Origin: Kluyvera cryocrescens NBRC 102467
GTDB taxonomy: Bacteria; Pseudomonadota; Gammaproteobacteria; Enterobacterales; Enterobacteriaceae
Reading direction: 5' to 3'
DNA length: 64,000 bases
Assembly (NCBI RefSeq): GCF_001571285.1
Contig: NZ_BCTM01000002.1
Span: 81,409 to 145,408, forward strand
How positions within the stretch are numbered: the first letter of the stretch is position 1; each line of letters starts with the position of its first letter. Below are positions 42,851 through 52,536 of the stretch, in pieces. Below the pieces are notes generated by a model. The model was not told the DNA's origin. It made no database searches and saw nothing but the letters and a program-made list of their open reading frames with translations. A program made the translations under genes and the position numbers.

Positions 42851-43495
42851 TTATTCGGCAACGATGGGCAGCGGCCAGCCGCCAAGGCGCTTCCAGCGAT
42901 TGACGATTTCACAGAACAGAATGGCCGTCTGCTCAGTATCGTAAAGCGCAGAGTGGGCCTGGGAGCTGTCAAAATCCATTCCCGCGGCAGCACAGGCTTT
43001 GGACAGCACGGTTTGCCCTAATGCCAGACCGCTCAGCGCTGCGGTATCGAAGGTTACAAACGGATGGAATGGGTTGCGTTTAAGCGATGCGCGCTCGGCG
43101 GCAGCCATCATGAAGCTGTGGTCGAAGGTCGCGTTATGGGCCACCATAATGGCGCGGTTGCAGTCGCTGTCTTTGATACCTTTACGCACCATTTTAAAAA
43201 TCGCATGCAGCGCGTCGTATTCGCTCACCGCACCGCGTAGCGGGTTGTTTGGGTCAATGCCATTAAACGCCAGCGCTTCCGGCTCCAGATTGGCGCCTTC
43301 AAACGGCTCTACGTGGAAATGTAACGTCGTGTCCGGCATCAACCAGCCTTGCTCATCCATTTTCAACGTGATTGCTGCTATTTCGAGCAGTGCATCCGTT
43401 TTGGCATTGAATCCAGCGGTTTCAACATCAATAACCACGGGATAAAACCCACGAAAACGGTCACATAGACCATTGAGCTGTGCATTGTCGGACAT
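42851..43495 (-). CDS. rnt: Ribonuclease T
   Basis: RNase T is a DEDDh 3'-5' exoribonuclease that trims tRNA, 5S and 23S rRNA ends and has DNase activity. The 214-residue protein (E. coli 215) has Exo [10 protein letters not shown] (Asp23, Glu25), Exo II around [12 protein letters not shown] (about 117-128), and Exo [18 protein letters not shown] (His181, Asp186). Upstream lies gloA in the same direction. Downstream it converges with grxD, while E. coli has lhr in between. Confidence 0.96.
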   Translation of the reverse strand: MSDNAQLNGLCDRFRGFYPVVIDVETAGFNAKTDALLEIAAITLKMDEQGWLMPDTTLHFHVEPFEGANLEPEALAFNGIDPNNPLRGAVSEYDALHAIFKMVRKGIKDSDCNRAIMVAHNATFDHSFMMAAAERASLKRNPFHPFVTFDTAALSGLALGQTVLSKACAAAGMDFDSSQAHSALYDTEQTAILFCEIVNRWKRLGGWPLPIVAE

Positions 43496-43571
43496 CTGAA
43501 TCTCTTAACTTAGAAAAAGTAGCGCGCATTATGGCAAATTTTGCCGCGGCTGGGAAACGTGGGAAATAAAA

Positions 43572-43593
43572 ACGGGCGCCGGATGGCGCCCGT
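43572..43593 (-). terminator. Terminator after gloA
   Basis: ACGGGCGCC (43572-43580) and GGCGCCCGT (43585-43593) form a perfect stem; on the minus strand TTTTTATTT follows. Confidence 0.88.
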
Positions 43594-43600
43594 GGAGGCG

Positions 43601-44008
43601 TTAGTTGCCGAGGCCTTTGCCTGCATCTTTCTCTTCGATCAGCTCGATTTTATAACCGTCTGGATCTTCAACGAAAGCGATAACCGTGGTGCCACCTTTA
43701 ACCGGGCCCGCTTCACGGGTGACGTTGCCGCCGTTATTGCGGATACGCTCACAGGCTTCTGCGGCGTTGTCTACGCTCAGGGCAATGTGGCCATATGCGG
43801 TGCCGAGGTCATATTTGTCCACGCCCCAGTTGTAGGTCAGCTCGATAACCGCTTCGTAGCGCTCTTCGCCATAGCCCACGAAGGCCAGAGAGTATTTGTA
43901 TTCGGTGTTTTCGCTGGTACGCAGCAGCTTCATGCCCAATACGTTGGTGTAAAACTCGATGGAGCGTTGCAGGTCGCCGACGCGCAGCATGGTATGCAGT
44001 AAACGCAT
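43601..44008 (-). CDS. gloA: Glyoxalase I (lactoylglutathione lyase)
   Basis: A cytoplasmic Ni-dependent enzyme (135 residues as in E. coli) that isomerises the methylglyoxal-glutathione hemithioacetal to S-lactoylglutathione. Metal ligands are present: His5 in RLLHTML, Glu56 in [11 protein letters not shown], His74 in YGHIALSVD and Glu122 in YKIELIEE. Upstream is nemA; in E. coli nemR-nemA-gloA form one operon responding to electrophiles such as methylglyoxal. Confidence 0.97.
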   Translation of the reverse strand: MRLLHTMLRVGDLQRSIEFYTNVLGMKLLRTSENTEYKYSLAFVGYGEERYEAVIELTYNWGVDKYDLGTAYGHIALSVDNAAEACERIRNNGGNVTREAGPVKGGTTVIAFVEDPDGYKIELIEEKDAGKGLGN

Positions 44009-44045
44009 GATATCCCTCGTCCTAACTTATGAATAATGTCCTAGT

Positions 44046-44069
44046 ATAGCGGCGGATGGCCGCCGCTAT
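44046..44069 (-). other. Intercistronic hairpin nemA/gloA
   Basis: ATAGCGGCGG and CCGCCGCTAT form a perfect 10-base stem with an ATGG loop between nemA and gloA. No T run follows, so it may partly attenuate or stabilise the operon mRNA. Confidence 0.5.
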
Positions 44070-44079
44070 CAATGCAGGA

Positions 44080-45177
44080 TCACAGCGTTGGGTAGTCGGT
44101 GTAACCTTCAGCACCGCCGCCGTAGAAGCTTTCCGGATGCTGAGGGTTCAGCTCGGATTTGTGCTGCAGACGGGCAACCAGATCCGGGTTAGCGATGTAA
44201 GCACGACCAAAGGCAACGGCATCGATTAACCCTTTTTCGATCAGATCTTCGGCTTTTTCCGGCGTGTAGGCGCCAGCACCGATAATCGGGCCGTGGAAAC
44301 GGGCGCGAACTTTTTCACGGAACGCTTCGCTGTACGGTTCGCCGCCCGCCCAATCCGGTTCAGACATGTGCAGGTAAGCAATACCGCGTTTACCCAGCTC
44401 TTCAATTAAATACAGGGCATCAGCTTCTTCGTTCGGTCCGTTGTCGACATTCTGGAAGCTGCCAATCGGCGATACGCGGATGCCAATACGCTCAGCACCC
44501 CATTCCTTAATCCCGGCATCTACCACTTCCAGCACCAGGCGAGCGCGATTTTCTACGCTGCCGCCGTACTGGTCTGTACGATGGTTAGAAGAAGGGGACA
44601 GGAACTGGTGCAGCAGGTAGCCGTGTGCGGAGTGCAGTTCAACCAGATCGAAACCGGCTTCACGCGCATTGGCGATCGCCTGACGGAAATCGTTGACGAT
44701 GCCTGGGATTTCGCTGGTTTCCAGTGCACGAGGCATTGACGTATCTACGCGAATGGCGTGACCGTTTTCATCGCGCAGCGAAGTACGGGTGTTGGCACTC
44801 AGCGCCGATGGCGCGACAGGCGCTTCACCGTTTGGCTGCAGGCTATTGTGAGAAATACGGCCGGTGTGCCACAGCTGTACGGCAATACGGCCATCTTCAG
44901 CGTGGACACCAGCGGTAATTTTCTTCCATGCAGCGATTTGTTCCGGGCTGTGCAGGCCTGGTGCGCCCTGATAGCCTTTAGCCTGAGCCGAAACCTGGGT
45001 GGCTTCTGAGATAATAAGACCGGAGCTGGCGCGCTGGCGGTAATACTCAGCCATCAGCGGAGTAGGGATATCGCCTGGGACGATGCTACGCAGACGCGTC
45101 AGCGGGGCCATAAACACGCGGTTCGGGGCGGTAACCGCACCCACTTTCAGTGGGGTAAACAGTTTTTCTTGCGACAT
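44080..45177 (-). CDS. nemA: N-ethylmaleimide reductase NemA
   Basis: An Old Yellow Enzyme family FMN flavoprotein of 365 residues (as in E. coli) that reduces alkenes, nitroaromatics and electrophiles with NADPH. TIM-barrel landmarks are [11 protein letters not shown] near 22, [10 protein letters not shown] near 100, [31 protein letters not shown] near 175-205 and [13 protein letters not shown] near 317. I chose the start at 45177 ([13 protein letters not shown]); an in-frame extension to 45333 runs into nemR. It lies in the nemR-nemA-gloA operon, with an extra NemR-type palindrome just upstream. Confidence 0.96.
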   Translation of the reverse strand: MSQEKLFTPLKVGAVTAPNRVFMAPLTRLRSIVPGDIPTPLMAEYYRQRASSGLIISEATQVSAQAKGYQGAPGLHSPEQIAAWKKITAGVHAEDGRIAVQLWHTGRISHNSLQPNGEAPVAPSALSANTRTSLRDENGHAIRVDTSMPRALETSEIPGIVNDFRQAIANAREAGFDLVELHSAHGYLLHQFLSPSSNHRTDQYGGSVENRARLVLEVVDAGIKEWGAERIGIRVSPIGSFQNVDNGPNEEADALYLIEELGKRGIAYLHMSEPDWAGGEPYSEAFREKVRARFHGPIIGAGAYTPEKAEDLIEKGLIDAVAFGRAYIANPDLVARLQHKSELNPQHPESFYGGGAEGYTDYPTL

Positions 45178-45190
45178 GGTGACTCCTGAG

Positions 45191-45205
45191 TAGACCGGTC
45201 GTCTA
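45191..45205. promoter_or_regulatory. Second NemR-type palindrome, nemR-nemA gap
   Basis: TAGACCGGTCGTCTA has TAGAC/GTCTA arms like the upstream operator and lies 14 bases before the nemA start. It could bind NemR and tune nemA separately. Confidence 0.5.
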
Positions 45206-45233
45206 GTTGTATAGGAAATAAAAACGCCGGCGT

Positions 45234-45830
45234 TTAGTCCGGCGCAGCAATCAGATTCCTGACATGCGTCAGCGCGCTTTCCAGTGGCGCCGCACTGCGG
45301 GCCATCTTGGCCTGCAGATTTGCGCCAAGCCACAGCGAGTAGAGTACCTGAGCGGTCGTTTCAGCCTCACCGATAAACGTCAGGCAGCCCTCCCGACGGC
45401 CATTTTCCAGCGCTTGTGCCAGCAGAACCATAATCTGGTTGGCACCTTTATTCATTTCAGCGCGCATATCTTCGGAAAGATCGCACACTTCGGCAGAGAG
45501 CTTGACGGTTAAACAACCGCTAATCAGCCCCTGCTGGCAAAATTGCGTGAGCGTGTGCTGGTAGTAATCCAGCAGGCGGTCGCGGTAGTTCCCCGCGCCT
45601 TGCGTAAAGTGCTGGACCAGGCGCAGATGGTAATCGGCAAAGTGCCGTTCCAGCATGGCCACACCAAACGCCTCTTTTGAACGGAAATAGTGATAGAACG
45701 ATCCCTTCGGGACTTCGGCCGTTTTCAGGAGTTCGCTCAGACCCATCCCGGTAAAGCCGCGGTGCATGCAAAGACGCTCGCCGGTTGCCAGGATGTGTTC
45801 ACGGGTATCATGTTCAATTGATTTGTTCAT
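45234..45830 (-). CDS. nemR: TetR-family electrophile/hypochlorite sensor NemR
   Basis: NemR represses nemRA-gloA and is released when its cysteines react with bleach, methylglyoxal or N-ethylmaleimide. The 198-residue protein (E. coli 199) has the [37 protein letters not shown] (about 28-62) and the redox region with Cys in [19 protein letters not shown] near 105-118. I chose the ATG at 45830 (MNKS) over ATG 45839 to match E. coli; both are possible. A palindromic operator overlaps its promoter. Confidence 0.94.
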   Translation of the reverse strand: MNKSIEHDTREHILATGERLCMHRGFTGMGLSELLKTAEVPKGSFYHYFRSKEAFGVAMLERHFADYHLRLVQHFTQGAGNYRDRLLDYYQHTLTQFCQQGLISGCLTVKLSAEVCDLSEDMRAEMNKGANQIMVLLAQALENGRREGCLTFIGEAETTAQVLYSLWLGANLQAKMARSAAPLESALTHVRNLIAAPD

Positions 45831-45844
45831 GGTCCGCACTGTAA

Positions 45845-45860
45845 TAGACCGATTGGTCTA
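45845..45860. promoter_or_regulatory. NemR operator upstream of nemR
   Basis: TAGACC-GATT-GGTCTA is a perfect inverted repeat 15 bases before the nemR start, the expected site of NemR autorepression. Confidence 0.8.
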
Positions 45861-45972
45861 ATGCAACCGATTTTTTGAAAATGATGCCGGTAGCGCACGA
45901 TGAGGGAGAAAAGTTGCGTCCGGCGGATTAAACGTCTTCAATGAGAGTATGACGAGGTAAAAGGGGGCTAAC

Positions 45973-46212
45973 GTGGCGGAGCAACTGGAGTTTTTCCCGG
46001 TTCAAAGTCCGTGCCGGGGGATATGTCAGTCGGATGAACGGGGATTTTGTCGCGGGTGTTTTCGTAGCCGTGATGAACGCTTTAACTGGCAAAAAATGAG
46101 TGATGCGCAAAAGCAGGACGTTCTGCGATTGTGCCGGCAGCGTTTACTGCGCAAATTACGTGCGGGTAAAGCGCCTGACGCAGAAGAACCTCAGCAACCC
46201 TCACTGTTTTAA
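45973..46212 (+). CDS. ydhL: DUF1289 protein YdhL
   Basis: A 79-residue cytoplasmic protein, the E. coli length. The DUF1289 cysteine pattern is CRGICQSDERGFCRGCFRSRDE (about 14-35), which could bind zinc or an iron-sulfur cluster; the rest is helical and basic, with an acidic PEEPQQPSLF-like tail. Translation begins at GTG with AAGGGGGC upstream. It is 49 bases before ydhF and probably co-transcribed. Function unknown. Confidence 0.92.
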   Translation: MAEQLEFFPVQSPCRGICQSDERGFCRGCFRSRDERFNWQKMSDAQKQDVLRLCRQRLLRKLRAGKAPDAEEPQQPSLF

Positions 46213-46261
46213 ACGCAAAAATGCGTATACTCGATGCAAATTATTAATTGAGGAAGTGGTT

Positions 46262-47158
46262 ATGGTTCAACGTATTACCCTGGCGCCGCAGGGCCCGGAA
46301 TTTTCCCGTTTTGTGATGGGCTACTGGCGCTTAATGGAATGGAACATGTCCCCACGCCAGTTGATTAGCTTTATTGAAGAGCATCTCGATCTTGGCGTTA
46401 CCACCGTTGACCATGCGGACATCTACGGGGGCTACCAGTGTGAAGCCGCTTTCGGCGAAGCGCTGAAACTGGCTCCGCATCTGCGTGAACGTATGGAGAT
46501 TGTGACCAAGTGCGGCATTGCGACTACCGCTAAGCCGGAACATGCTCTCGGCCACTACATCACCGATAGCCACCACATTATTCATAGCGCCGAGCAGTCG
46601 CTGCGACATCTGGCGACCGATGTCCTCGATCTGCTGCTGATCCACCGTCCCGATCCACTGATGGATGCCGACGAAGTGGCGCAGGCGTTTACCACGCTGC
46701 ATCAGAGCGGAAAAGTGCGCCATTTTGGCGTCTCTAACTTCACGCCGGCACAGTTTGCGCTGCTGCAATCGCGACTGCCGTTCACCCTTGCCACCAATCA
46801 GGTCGAAATCTCACCGATCCATCAGCCGACGATCCTCGATGGCACGCTGGATCAGCTTCAGCAGCTGCGGGTACGTCCGATGGCGTGGTCATGCCTCGGC
46901 GGCGGTCGTCTGTTCAATGATGATGAATTCCAACCGCTGCGTGATGAACTGGCGAAAATTGCCACGGAGCTTAACGCAAGCAGTATTGAACAGGTGGTCT
47001 ATGCGTGGGTGATGCGACTGCCGTCGCAGCCGCTGCCGCTTATCGGTTCAGGGAAAATTGAACGCGTGCGCTCGGCTATTGTCGCTGAGTCTCTCAACAT
47101 GACCCGCCAGCAGTGGTTCCGTATTCGTAAAGCCGCACTGGGTTACGACGTTCCGTAA
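46262..47158 (+). CDS. ydhF: Aldo-keto reductase-family oxidoreductase YdhF
   Basis: A 298-residue TIM-barrel AKR protein, the E. coli length. Catalytic residues of the family are visible: Asp and Tyr in TVDHADIYGGYQCE (about 43-57), Lys in EIVTKCGIAT (about 80), and His in LLLIHRPDPLMD (about 125). NADPH-binding features near the C-terminus include LIGSGKIERVRSAI. GAGGAAGTGGTT precedes the ATG at 46262. Likely reduces aldehydes or ketones; natural substrate unknown. E. coli has sodC next to it; that gene is absent here. Confidence 0.94.
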   Translation: MVQRITLAPQGPEFSRFVMGYWRLMEWNMSPRQLISFIEEHLDLGVTTVDHADIYGGYQCEAAFGEALKLAPHLRERMEIVTKCGIATTAKPEHALGHYITDSHHIIHSAEQSLRHLATDVLDLLLIHRPDPLMDADEVAQAFTTLHQSGKVRHFGVSNFTPAQFALLQSRLPFTLATNQVEISPIHQPTILDGTLDQLQQLRVRPMAWSCLGGGRLFNDDEFQPLRDELAKIATELNASSIEQVVYAWVMRLPSQPLPLIGSGKIERVRSAIVAESLNMTRQQWFRIRKAALGYDVP

Positions 47159-47166
47159 TCTGTCTT

Positions 47167-47192
47167 ATGCAGGCGGTGTTTGCCGCCTGCAT
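47167..47192. terminator. Hairpin between convergent ydhF and ydhK
   Basis: ATGCAGGCGG (47167-47176) pairs with CCGCCTGCAT (47183-47192). There is no long T tract. Confidence 0.55.
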
Positions 47193-47200
47193 CTCTTCGC

Positions 47201-49225
47201 TTATGCCGTTTGTTCATTCAGCGTGCCGGGCACGGGTGCGGTCTCAAGCTGTGAAAGCGAGCAGTAAAGGCGCCACAGGATAGAAGCCAGCTCGCGGGCC
47301 GCTGGCTGATGGTGATGCGACAGCGCGTCACATATCCGCTGTAACTCCAATAATGTCGTCGCCAGCGGTCGCTGTTGCACCCCGCGTTCGCTCATGACAT
47401 CCCGCAATAGGCTAATGCACATGTCGCGGACCTGCGAAAGAGGGTCGGATCGGGCTTCCCACGCACGAAGTTGCCACACCACGTGGGAACAGTTGAGCAG
47501 GACCACCCCCCAGCGCAGCAGCCAGCGCCGCGCAGGCTCATCCTGGCTGGTACTCAATTGGCTAACATGATGATAAACCAGTGATTCAAACTTATGTTCG
47601 CTGTTGGTTGGGTGACGGCTCAGTTGATCGACAAAGTGACGCCGTAACGCCCGAATATGACGACGGCTTTTACGCGCGTCAGAGCCGGGCGTGAGTACCG
47701 CAAACGCCAGCCATGCCAGCCCTACGCCAATTATTTTCGCCAGATTATCGTTGAGAAAATCGGCAAAGTTGTAAACCGGCGGGTTAGTTACCGCAATAAA
47801 TGACCCCATAAACACAATCAGCGAGCCCCACAGCCTCGCCTGTTTCGGCATTTGCAGTTTGAGCAGCTGCATGGTGAGCAGCAGCGGGAAAAGAAACAGC
47901 ATAAATTGCCAGAGGTCGCTGATTTGTACCATCAGACCAAACTTCACTCCAAAGCTGAAAATAGACAGCAGGGCCAGAGTGCGCATCAGCAGCGTCAGTG
48001 AACTAAATGGTGACGGCACGTTGGAATAGAGTACGCAACAAATGGCCGCCAGCGTCAGGGCGGCTGAACCGGATTCCCACTGCGTGCTGATACTGAGTGC
48101 CCCCACGCTTACCAGGGCAAAAAAGGTGCGAATACCGCTCCAGGCGGCTTCGATATGGTCGGTGTGGCGCATCAGTGCAGGTGATGCGGGAACTGAAAAT
48201 TCGGTGACGGCGGTTGCATTTTCCAGCCGATGCAGCCAATGGCTGGTCGTCAGGTACAGACGGCAGAAGTAGCGAAGCCGGTGCCAGAAGGCATGGTGGC
48301 GATAGTCCTGCGGATCTTTTGGCGCCAGGGGCGCAATGATGCAGGCCACGGTATACGCATCGCAGTTGGGTTTTGCCAGAGCCTGTAACAACTGTTCCAG
48401 CACTGGACGGATCGTGTCTGGTGCTTCAGGCCAGTTCAGCATCAGACGTCGTAGACTGGAGATCACGCTGGTCAGACGTAGCTGTTGGTGGAGCAGATAG
48501 TTAAGCAGGGTATTTTGTCGACGCAGGCGATAGTGGCTCCAGAAGGCCTGAATACGCAGCAAATTCATGGTCAAAATCTGGCTGATAACGCTCTGATGAG
48601 CGCTGCGGATGGCGTCAGTAGTGACCGGTTGCCACAGCAGACTGGCATGCTCAAGCAAACGGGCGTGCATAGTTTTCAGCGCCGTCAACAGGGCACTGCC
48701 ATCGGAAGTGCTGGGTAGGATCATCATCATCAGGCCGCCGCTCAGAATCCCGACAATCACTTCACAAACGCGTGCCTGGGCGATTTCCCACAGTTTTGTG
48801 GCGTCGACGACATTAATTATTGGAAAGGCAATGATGGCGCAGGTATATCCGGCGAGCTGAAAAGCGTAGGCAACGTTATTGGTATACATCGCGCAGGCCC
48901 AGGTGCAGAAGGCCAGCCAGGCCGACATGGCGAACAGAAATAACCACGGATCGGTGAGCGTGTGTCCGGCGATAAGCAGCGCGGCGCTGGCGCCGAGGAG
49001 ACTGCCAGCGATACGCCCAAGACTTTTACTGATCACGCCGCCAACGGTCGGAAAACTGACCACCGCGGCTGACGTCAACGCCCAGTAAGGTTCATCAAGA
49101 TTGAGCTCGTAGGCCACGATAAGCGCCAGACACATGGCAATTGCGTTACGTAAAGCATAACGCCACTGCGGCGGTGTGGCTTTAATCCAGGGCAGCGACC
49201 TCCACGTCAAAGTGGGTAGGGTCAT
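47201..49225 (-). CDS. ydhK: FUSC/AaeB-family efflux protein YdhK
   Basis: A 674-residue inner-membrane protein (E. coli 670) of the FUSC family, with two sets of about five helices: N-terminal [50 protein letters not shown] (about 30-80) and C-terminal from about 365. Two cytoplasmic stretches separate and follow them. It pairs with YdhJ (HlyD type) and YdhI (DUF1656), the same layout as AaeXAB, which exports aromatic carboxylates. ydhK overlaps ydhJ by four bases. Substrate unknown. Confidence 0.94.
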   Translation of the reverse strand: MTLPTLTWRSLPWIKATPPQWRYALRNAIAMCLALIVAYELNLDEPYWALTSAAVVSFPTVGGVISKSLGRIAGSLLGASAALLIAGHTLTDPWLFLFAMSAWLAFCTWACAMYTNNVAYAFQLAGYTCAIIAFPIINVVDATKLWEIAQARVCEVIVGILSGGLMMMILPSTSDGSALLTALKTMHARLLEHASLLWQPVTTDAIRSAHQSVISQILTMNLLRIQAFWSHYRLRRQNTLLNYLLHQQLRLTSVISSLRRLMLNWPEAPDTIRPVLEQLLQALAKPNCDAYTVACIIAPLAPKDPQDYRHHAFWHRLRYFCRLYLTTSHWLHRLENATAVTEFSVPASPALMRHTDHIEAAWSGIRTFFALVSVGALSISTQWESGSAALTLAAICCVLYSNVPSPFSSLTLLMRTLALLSIFSFGVKFGLMVQISDLWQFMLFLFPLLLTMQLLKLQMPKQARLWGSLIVFMGSFIAVTNPPVYNFADFLNDNLAKIIGVGLAWLAFAVLTPGSDARKSRRHIRALRRHFVDQLSRHPTNSEHKFESLVYHHVSQLSTSQDEPARRWLLRWGVVLLNCSHVVWQLRAWEARSDPLSQVRDMCISLLRDVMSERGVQQRPLATTLLELQRICDALSHHHQPAARELASILWRLYCSLSQLETAPVPGTLNEQTA

Positions 49226-50082
49226 TGCTTATCACCCTGGATTGAGACGGTGCAGGTGGTACCGGCAACGAGCAGCGTGCTGGCATCGAGTGAGTCAAAT
49301 TCAATGCGCACCGGGACGCGCTGGGCCAGGCGTACCCACGGGATAGTGGGTTTGATATCTGCAACCAGCGCACCGTCGGTGGCCAGACTTTGATCGTGAA
49401 TGGCGCGGCCGATGCTGGAAACGTGACCCTGTAACTTTTTATTGTTGCTGTAAAGGACAATATCAGCGCGGTCGCCCTGGCGAATATGCCGCAGCTTTGT
49501 CTCTTCAAAGTAGCCCACAACATAAAATGAATGGCTGTCAATCAGGGCGAAAACAGGGTGGCCGACGGAAGCATAGTTACCGACGCGCGTCGTCAAATTG
49601 GTGATCCAACCGTCGACCGGGGCCTTCACTTCCGTTTGACTTAGCTGCCAGCGCGCGTGTTCGTGTTCAGCTTTAGCGGCGTCAAAATTGGCCTGCGCCG
49701 CTTTCAATACCATATTGGCAGCATCGAGATCTTCAGCCGAAATGAAATTAGCCGATAACCCCTTACGGCGGGCGGCTTCATGACTGGCACGAGAAAGGTC
49801 CGATTGCGCCTTTGCCTGTTTCGCTTCGGCGTTCATCACCGCGATACGCCACGGCGTGGGGTCAATTTGAAACAGGACGTCACCGGCCTTCACAAACTGG
49901 TTGTCCTTGACGTTGAGGGCCAAAATACTGCCTGAAACCTGCGGCGTAATATCGACCTGCTCTGCGCGCACTTTCCCGTCTCGCGTCCACGGGGACTGCA
50001 TGTAGTAGTTCCACACCAGCCAAACGGCGAGTATCGCGAGCGCAGCAATCAAAAGCGTTGAGAAATATTTTAATTTTTTCAT
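49222..50082 (-). CDS. ydhJ: HlyD-family periplasmic adaptor YdhJ
   Basis: A 286-residue membrane-fusion protein (E. coli 285) with an N-terminal anchor ([22 protein letters not shown], about 5-26), a lipoyl/barrel segment [38 protein letters not shown] (about 38-76), a short coiled-coil hairpin around 80-140, and the return half [31 protein letters not shown] (about 153-183). It connects YdhK to an outer-membrane channel. It sits nine bases after ydhI. Confidence 0.95.
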   Translation of the reverse strand: MKKLKYFSTLLIAALAILAVWLVWNYYMQSPWTRDGKVRAEQVDITPQVSGSILALNVKDNQFVKAGDVLFQIDPTPWRIAVMNAEAKQAKAQSDLSRASHEAARRKGLSANFISAEDLDAANMVLKAAQANFDAAKAEHEHARWQLSQTEVKAPVDGWITNLTTRVGNYASVGHPVFALIDSHSFYVVGYFEETKLRHIRQGDRADIVLYSNNKKLQGHVSSIGRAIHDQSLATDGALVADIKPTIPWVRLAQRVPVRIEFDSLDASTLLVAGTTCTVSIQGDKQ

Positions 50083-50091
50083 CGAATGACA

Positions 50092-50328
50092 TCACCACCA
50101 AACCAGAATCATCAGCGCAATACAGACTGAAAGCGCAAAGAAAGAGAGATCCATCAACAGGGGATGCCAGATATCACCGGCATACATCCAGTCTCGCAGA
50201 GTACGATGGATAACCAACCAGAACAGGAAGCCAAGTAGGACGGCTTTGAATAATGGGGGAAAATAAATTGAAGCGCCGACGACAAGATCTTGTAGCGGTA
50301 GTCCTGGGAGGTGGAAATTCGACATCAC
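50092..50328 (-). CDS. ydhI: DUF1656 membrane protein YdhI
   Basis: A 78-residue protein with two transmembrane helices (about 22-42 and 58-78) and the DUF1656 N-terminus [24 protein letters not shown]. It is the AaeX-like first gene of the ydhI-ydhJ-ydhK operon. In E. coli it is divergent from slyA, and SlyA affects this locus; the same geometry is seen here. Confidence 0.95.
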   Translation of the reverse strand: MMSNFHLPGLPLQDLVVGASIYFPPLFKAVLLGFLFWLVIHRTLRDWMYAGDIWHPLLMDLSFFALSVCIALMILVWW

Positions 50329-50501
50329 AAACAGAAATCCTTTGCAATTAGAGCGTTATGACTCGATAGTGTGACTTCTTTTGAAATAAATATACATCGT
50401 TTGTAACAGTGTAATGCATGTCGCGGGCTAGCGCGCACGTGGCATTTCATTTGTTTTGCTAATTTAAATACTGCACACTATTCTAAAATCAGTACAATAA
50501 C

Positions 50502-50513
50502 CTAGCAAGCTAA
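50502..50513. promoter_or_regulatory. SlyA box in the ydhI-slyA region
   Basis: CTAGCAAGCTAA matches the SlyA consensus TTAGCAAGCTAA at 11 of 12 positions and lies 16 bases before the slyA start, consistent with autoregulation and with control of ydhIJK. Confidence 0.75.
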
Positions 50514-50529
50514 TTATAAGGAGATGAAA

Positions 50530-50964
50530 TTGGAATCGCCATTAGGTTCTGATCTGGCACGGTTGGTGCGCATATGGCGTGCTCTGATTGACCATCGCCT
50601 CAAACCTCTGGAACTGACGCAGACACATTGGGTTACGCTGCATAATATTCATCAGCTACCACCTGAACAGTCGCAAATCCAACTGGCTAAAGCGATCGGC
50701 ATTGAGCAGCCGTCTCTGGTACGTACACTGGATCAGCTGGAGGAGAAAGGGCTTATTTCTCGCCAGACTTGTGCCAGTGACCGTCGCGCCAAACGCATTA
50801 AGTTAACTGAGAAAGCGGCGCCGCTGATTCAGGAAATGGAAGCCGTTATTAACCACACTCGTGGCGACATCCTGGCAGGGATCTCTGCCGATGAGCTGAC
50901 AATGCTGACCACGCTTATTCGCAAGCTTGAGCAGAACATCATCGAGCTGCAGTCGCGCGATTGA
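50530..50964 (+). CDS. slyA: MarR-family regulator SlyA (TTG start)
   Basis: SlyA is a dimeric winged-helix regulator that mostly counters H-NS silencing. The 144-residue form equals E. coli. The wing-helix region is [46 protein letters not shown] (about 49-94). The start is decided by the ribosome site: AAGGAG occupies 50518-50523, directly against an ATG at 50524, which is too close, whereas the TTG at 50530 is six bases away, the start used in E. coli. The ATG would add only Met-Lys. Confidence 0.93.
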   Translation: MESPLGSDLARLVRIWRALIDHRLKPLELTQTHWVTLHNIHQLPPEQSQIQLAKAIGIEQPSLVRTLDQLEEKGLISRQTCASDRRAKRIKLTEKAAPLIQEMEAVINHTRGDILAGISADELTMLTTLIRKLEQNIIELQSRD

Positions 50965-50970
50965 CACCAA

Positions 50971-50996
50971 AAACCCGCGAATCTCGCGGGTTTTTT
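50971..50996. terminator. Bidirectional terminator slyA/diguanylate cyclase
   Basis: AAACCCGCGA and TCGCGGGTTTTTT form a strong stem with an ATC loop; A and T tracts flank it. Confidence 0.92.
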
Positions 50997-51001
50997 ATGG
51001 C

Positions 51002-52369
51002 CTACAGCGCCTTCCACACCTCAACCCGATTACGTCCAGCGGCTTTTGCGCGATACATCGCTTCATCCGCGCGACGAACGCACTCTTCAACAGGTACAGT
51101 CAGGTTCTCTGCGGTAAAGATCCCCATGCTGATGGTAATCGATTCCGGCAATTGGTTATTGCTGCTGGCCGCATCATGCTGACTAATGGCCAGACGGATA
51201 CGTTCGGCAATAGACTGTGCGATGTCCGGCGGCGTGTTGACCAGCAGCAGGGCAAACTCTTCACCACCAATACGCGCCGCGATATCGTTTTGCCGTACGG
51301 AATCTTGCAAAACTTTCGCGACAAACTGGATGACTTTGTCGCCCTGCAAATGGCCGTATCTGTCGTTGATGCGTTTGAAGTGGTCGAGATCGCTGACGAT
51401 GACCGATATCGGCTGCTTGTGCGCGAGGGTCGGAAACAGCGCGGTGAAGGAATCATAGAAGTAGCTGCGATTGTACAACCGGGTTAGCGGATCGCGGATT
51501 GAGTTCTGGTATGAGTCCTGGTATTTGGTGTTCGATTGTCGATAGAGCGTGAACACGTCGCAGAACAAGACAAAGATGAGGAACAGTGTCGAAATCGTTT
51601 CAAACAACCGCGCCTGATACCAGCTATAGCTGGCGGCGTCTTGGCCGGACATCAATACAAACAGCGTGAAAATATAGCAGGAGCAAAAGAATGCACCGCT
51701 GTACCAGAATATATTACGTAAATGGGTGACCAGCAGAATTATCAACAGGGCCACGACCCATATTCCAATTAAAGACCAGCTGATTATACTGTTCCATGCG
51801 GTAGAATATTTGAAAGTATTATTATCGATAAAGCTGACATCAAGCGTTGGGCTATTACTTGAGTATAGCCAGGCTAACCACATTGTTGCGGTGCTGAAAA
51901 CAATAATGATACTTAAGATAATGCAATGAATTTTTCGGCTATGCATATCACGCATTTTGAATGCATACAGGATGACGGAAGAAATAAACAGTATTGCCAT
52001 CAGGATATTGCGGAAGGAAAAGAATATCAGCGCATCGTTATAATTTGTGATATTCGTCAGCCCACCGCACAGAAACCAATTAGGGTAGCTCTTCAATGTG
52101 CCCAGCATCAGCAGCGCTGATGTTGCGAAAGCAAAGGCGATAGGCATCAGGTACAGTCGCCGTTTATCGCAGGTATATTTCATCACCATAAACACAGCGA
52201 TCATGATATGGAAGACCATCAGAAAAATGGTCAGCGTTGGAAATAGAATAGGGGCAATAGCCGGAACATGGCGTATGACAGAATTAGAAAAATGATTCAG
52301 GACCAGCGTCCCAATCAAAGTAATTGTGATATAAATCAAAAAACGCTGCAGGGGGAATTTTAAGAGCAT
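51002..52369 (-). CDS. Membrane-bound diguanylate cyclase (GGDEF protein)
   Basis: A 455-residue inner-membrane enzyme that should make cyclic-di-GMP from two GTP. The N-terminal half (about 1-270) has eight or so hydrophobic helices, resembling the MASE4 sensory domain. The catalytic domain runs from about 285 (DPLTRLYNRSYFYDSF) to the end. The active site is GGEEF, which is catalytically competent, and RQND lies exactly five residues before it, a canonical inhibitory I-site. There is no EAL domain. In E. coli slyA and slyB are neighbours with no gene between them, so this is a lineage-specific insertion or a loss in E. coli. Confidence 0.92.
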   Translation of the reverse strand: MLLKFPLQRFLIYITITLIGTLVLNHFSNSVIRHVPAIAPILFPTLTIFLMVFHIMIAVFMVMKYTCDKRRLYLMPIAFAFATSALLMLGTLKSYPNWFLCGGLTNITNYNDALIFFSFRNILMAILFISSVILYAFKMRDMHSRKIHCIILSIIIVFSTATMWLAWLYSSNSPTLDVSFIDNNTFKYSTAWNSIISWSLIGIWVVALLIILLVTHLRNIFWYSGAFFCSCYIFTLFVLMSGQDAASYSWYQARLFETISTLFLIFVLFCDVFTLYRQSNTKYQDSYQNSIRDPLTRLYNRSYFYDSFTALFPTLAHKQPISVIVSDLDHFKRINDRYGHLQGDKVIQFVAKVLQDSVRQNDIAARIGGEEFALLLVNTPPDIAQSIAERIRLAISQHDAASSNNQLPESITISMGIFTAENLTVPVEECVRRADEAMYRAKAAGRNRVEVWKAL

Positions 52370-52536
52370 ATATGTATCCTGTTTACACTAAGCGCTGCAA
52401 GCTTTGGGCATCCCGGCCCTATATGCGGTAGAGTTTACTTGACTATCTGTAAAGAAATATTGTTCGTGCGCAAATAATAGATGAGGTAAATGATATTTAT
52501 ATATTCGCACTATGAATATAAGAGGAGGGATAATAC

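Noticed and set aside
44080..45333. An N-terminally extended nemA (417 residues)
   Set aside because: The extra part is antifamily sequence running through the nemR-nemA gap and the nemR 3' end. The start at 45177 gives the exact E. coli length.
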